The position numbers and the translations under genes are program-made. From positions 11,117,155 to 11,181,154 of the forward strand of contig OZ025244.1 in the NCBI GenBank assembly GCA_964019155.1: a DNA stretch of 64,000 nucleotides. The letters are read 5' to 3'. Within the stretch, counting starts at the first letter, position 1; the number at the start of each line of letters is the position of its first letter. The DNA is from Osedax fenrisi. Its lineage: Eukaryota; Annelida; Polychaeta; Sabellida; Siboglinidae. The notes beneath the pieces were generated by a model. That model was not told the DNA's origin and did not search any database. It saw only the letters and a program-made list of their open reading frames with translations. Shown in pieces: positions 61,251 through 64,000 of the stretch.

Positions 61251-62333
61251 ATAATATATAATATATATATTATTTTGAAGAGGATTATTTTAGGAGGAAA
61301 AATAATATTAATATTATAAAAAAGAAAACAGATTCTTCTAATAAATATTATTATTATTATTATATGCAGATTAATATCTGACATCGGCTAAAGGGGTAAT
61401 GTGTTACTATTGCCATGTGTATTACGTAACTATGTCATCTCGCACACGTGCGCGTAACACTAAGGTCTTCTGAGCGATATTATGTATAATAACGGATTTA
61501 GACTGACATCGGCCCTCAAAATGTCACGTGACTAACCGAGAGTTAAAGTAAATAATGCGTGTTGGGCTTATATAATATCATATTAATATCATATTAATAT
61601 ATAAAAATACGGTATTATGATATGTATGTATATATAAAACATGAATTCACTACTCGGTGAATAATTTACTAAGAAATATAACGCCAGCCGCGAAATTTGT
61701 ATTTGAACTTTCGGTTTGGCACGTGACTTATTGGGGGCCGATGTCAGTATTCAGCTAATAACGTGAGGTTCAAACATATATGTTATATCATTATAACATA
61801 TCGCTATATCGAGAACTATATGTGTACATGTATGATGTGGACAATGTGTCGGGTTTGTACGAATGGGGTAAGGTTACTCTATGTATATATATGCCCTATA
61901 GGGGCCCCCTAATAGGGGGTAATGTAGATGGCGGCGATCCCGAATTAGGTTATTAGCCCGCAAACATTACGTAAAAACATAGATTATTAAAAAACTATCA
62001 TTGATTACTTCTTCATTAATGCGAGATAAACACGTACGTAAATAGTATGCACTAAATACCTATAGGTTTGTCTGCATATAATCCCTATACCTCTCTCAAT
62101 ACAAGCTGTATAATGTGATGTAATAGAAGACAAATACGCCGATAGTATTAGTAATAGATGTTCGGATGTACAATATTGAAATCATTTATTTCGATATCGA
62201 AATATTTAGTTTAAGTTGTGTTTTAATAAATTACGCTACAATTACGATTACGATATAGGATATAAATAAATAACGCAATATTAATCATAATTCGATGAAT
62301 GGCGAAATGCAACTCGGCCCAAAAATCCTTTAA
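61251..62333. other. No gene seen; scattered CACGTG boxes
   Basis: TGTCACGTGACT (61521) and GGCACGTGACTT (61719) E-box-like motifs, and GACTGACATCGGCC repeated with CCGATGTCAGT (61500 and 61738) as a long-range inverted repeat. Possible regulatory sequence only. Confidence 0.35.
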
Positions 62334-62366
62334 GGGCGGGTGGGAGTGGGGGAGGGCGGGCGGGGT
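62334..62366 (+). promoter_or_regulatory. G-rich GC-box / G-quadruplex-prone tract
   Basis: GGGCGGGTGGGAGTGGGGGA followed by GGGCGGGCGGGG: at least six G-tracts with 1-3-nt spacers, in strongly AT-rich DNA. Fits GC-box binding or G-quadruplex formation. Confidence 0.6.
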
Positions 62367-62786
62367 AGTCGTGTTTTTACTATTTGTACCATTTATTCTT
62401 CGTATTAATTATATCTATATATAGGTCAGCTATCGTGTCCTCGATGCAGACACACGATCCGCCATATACATATGTAAAACATTTTATAACTTTATAATAT
62501 GTTATAATATTTATAGCAGTGCCCCTGAACTATGGTGGTACCTTACCGTATAGCTGATGATATGGCGTAATAGATTATGTAATTAATGACGTCATTGTAG
62601 CTTATTCGTTGTTATGGCATTATTATAAACGTCGCGTTGCATCGTGTGCATTGGACACGCGTACACAAATACAATTGCATGTCCCTATGTATGTCTACAG
62701 CTAATATATTAGATGTTATATACTATATATTTATATATTTATATATATATATATATCACTATATATTGTATATACATATAGAGTGT

Positions 62787-62839
<53 letters not shown>

Positions 62840-63104
62840 ATATATTAATATATTAATATATATATATATATATATATTACTATATATTGTAATACATAGT
62901 ATATTATATATATATATGTATATAAATATAGTAATTTCAGTGGATAGTATTCAATATATACACATCTCTCTATATGCTATATATATATACCATCACTATT
63001 TCCGATGCAGTCACGCCTGACTGGTTTTACATTTAGTACGTAATTTAGTATATAATTACTAGTTTGTGTACTAGTGAATTACGATAATATATTATATATT
63101 ATAT
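62367..63104. other. No gene seen; TA-rich
   Basis: TA tracts, largest at 62791-62837, with GT interruptions. A long periodic frame across them is an artefact. Confidence 0.5.
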
Positions 63105-63156
63105 CACTGAGCCACACGGGCAGTTATATATATATAACTGCCCGTGTGGCTCAGTG
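63105..63156. repeat. 52-bp perfect palindrome made from a SINE 5' end
   Basis: Two perfect 26-bp arms centred on TATATATATA. The right arm is the start of SINE copy 5, and the left arm is the same head inverted. Confidence 0.95.
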
Positions 63157-63440
63157 GCTAAGGCGTTAGACACACAAGCAGTAGGACACGGGTTCGAGCC
63201 TCGTCCGGACCATTACTTTTATGAAATGGGTCTTAAAATATTATTTATAAGTGATTTTATAAAATTGTGTATAAATAAATTATCGGCTCTCGTTAAAACA
63301 ACGGATGCCTTAACATGAGAGCGGCTTCGAAGGGACATTAGAGCCATATATGGTTATAAGTGAAACTTCATCTAAGTTCCTGGATGGGATGAAAGGACTC
63401 CACCAAATACCAATACCAATAACAATAACAATAATAATAT
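63131..63440 (+). mobile_element. tRNA-headed SINE, copy 5
   Basis: Intact-looking head (TGGCTCAGTGGCTAAGG, GGTTCGAGCCTC), spacer, conserved body and (AATAAC)n/(AATAAT)n tail. The closest match to copy 2 at 18394. Confidence 0.93.
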
Positions 63441-63874
63441 ATACCTATAAGTATATATAGGCAAGATACCGATATTCCCAAGTATACGATGTAATTATAT
63501 ATAAAATCTATCGAATTGTATAGAGATATTAGGAGTTACCTATTAAATATTAAGTATTTCAGTTATATGGTATTCATGTTTATATGTAATAATATAAGTA
63601 TACTATGGTATATTTTATTAATTACCATATTATAGTATATATAGGGTATATACTATATGGGTACACCTACAGATTTTCCGAAGGTGATTCGCAAAATCTT
63701 TGGTATACCTACCTGTTTAAAGTATTTTATAGTAAATAGTGAATTATTGAAAAACTATCACAAATTGACGATACTTACAAAATATCTCTTAACCGTTAAC
63801 AGTTAATTAACTTTGTAAGTTATTTACATTGAATTAATTACCTTTGGTAGTGGTAATTATTATATATTAATATC

Positions 63875-63916
<42 letters not shown>

Positions 63917-64000
63917 ATATACGTATTCGTATAAAGTATACGTTATATATATATATATATATATATATTATACTATAGTATAATAATATAGTATAATATA
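63441..64000. other. No gene seen
   Basis: AT-rich with TA tracts at 63878-63912 and 63946-63968. Confidence 0.4.

Overview
The window is about 64 kb of very AT-rich animal DNA. It has GT-AG spliced exons, APE-type non-LTR retrotransposons from several clades, tRNA-derived SINEs, TIR transposons and very long microsatellites. I see no bacterial, viral or plastid features and cannot name the species. An invertebrate metazoan fits the RTE/BovB-like, RTE-X-like, L2/CR1-like and Ingi/I-like LINE mix. Host-gene content is low. The left edge (475-2961) carries three phase-0 exons on the + strand, probably the 3' end of one gene whose protein ends in a CaaX-type CCLQ tail. I do not recognise the gene. 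A few CpG-richer islands (12.6-12.95 kb, 20.4-21.6 kb, 26.5-26.7 kb, 60.6-61.8 kb, 62.3 kb) carry candidate regulatory motifs.

The rest is transposon territory. LINEs: a BovB/RTE-like fragment ending in a perfect-looking fold-back (3.7-4.45 kb); RTE-X-like copies at 9.4-11.5, 19.2-20.2, 35.8-37.0 and 43.15-43.7 kb; a near full-length L2/CR1-like element on the minus strand (22.3-25.9 kb); 5'-truncated CR1/jockey-like copies at 31.9-33.0 and 38.2-39.9 kb; and two Ingi/I-like elements with RNase H arranged head to tail on the minus strand (47.45-53.47 kb). The longer of that pair encodes a 2A-type (DIESNPGP) ribosome-skipping motif and two PHD-like fingers ahead of its endonuclease. Five copies of one tRNA-headed SINE family lie at 13.1, 18.4, 27.8-29.4, 60.1 and 63.1 kb, with one unrelated tRNA-like element at 46.6 kb.

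At least ten non-autonomous TIR families can be delimited, several with clear 2-bp or TTAA target duplications. Most share one design: a short family-specific 'keyword' repeated many times in both orientations through the element. Several of these elements, and one SINE, contain tandem arrays grown from their own internal sequence: 35-bp units at 40.8-41.6 kb, 24-bp units at 45.1 kb, 23-bp units at 55.4 kb, and a decamer array with a 300-bp higher-order repeat at 28-29.3 kb. That looks like transposon-seeded satellite formation caught at several stages.

The strongest items for follow-up are: the 2A-bearing LINE; the shared CAGTAGC at all three junctions of the nested LINE pair, which points to target preference; the SINE that holds the decamer array; and the keyword architecture of the TIR families. 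No element here looks fully intact. Elements lacking any transposase gene must depend on enzymes encoded elsewhere.
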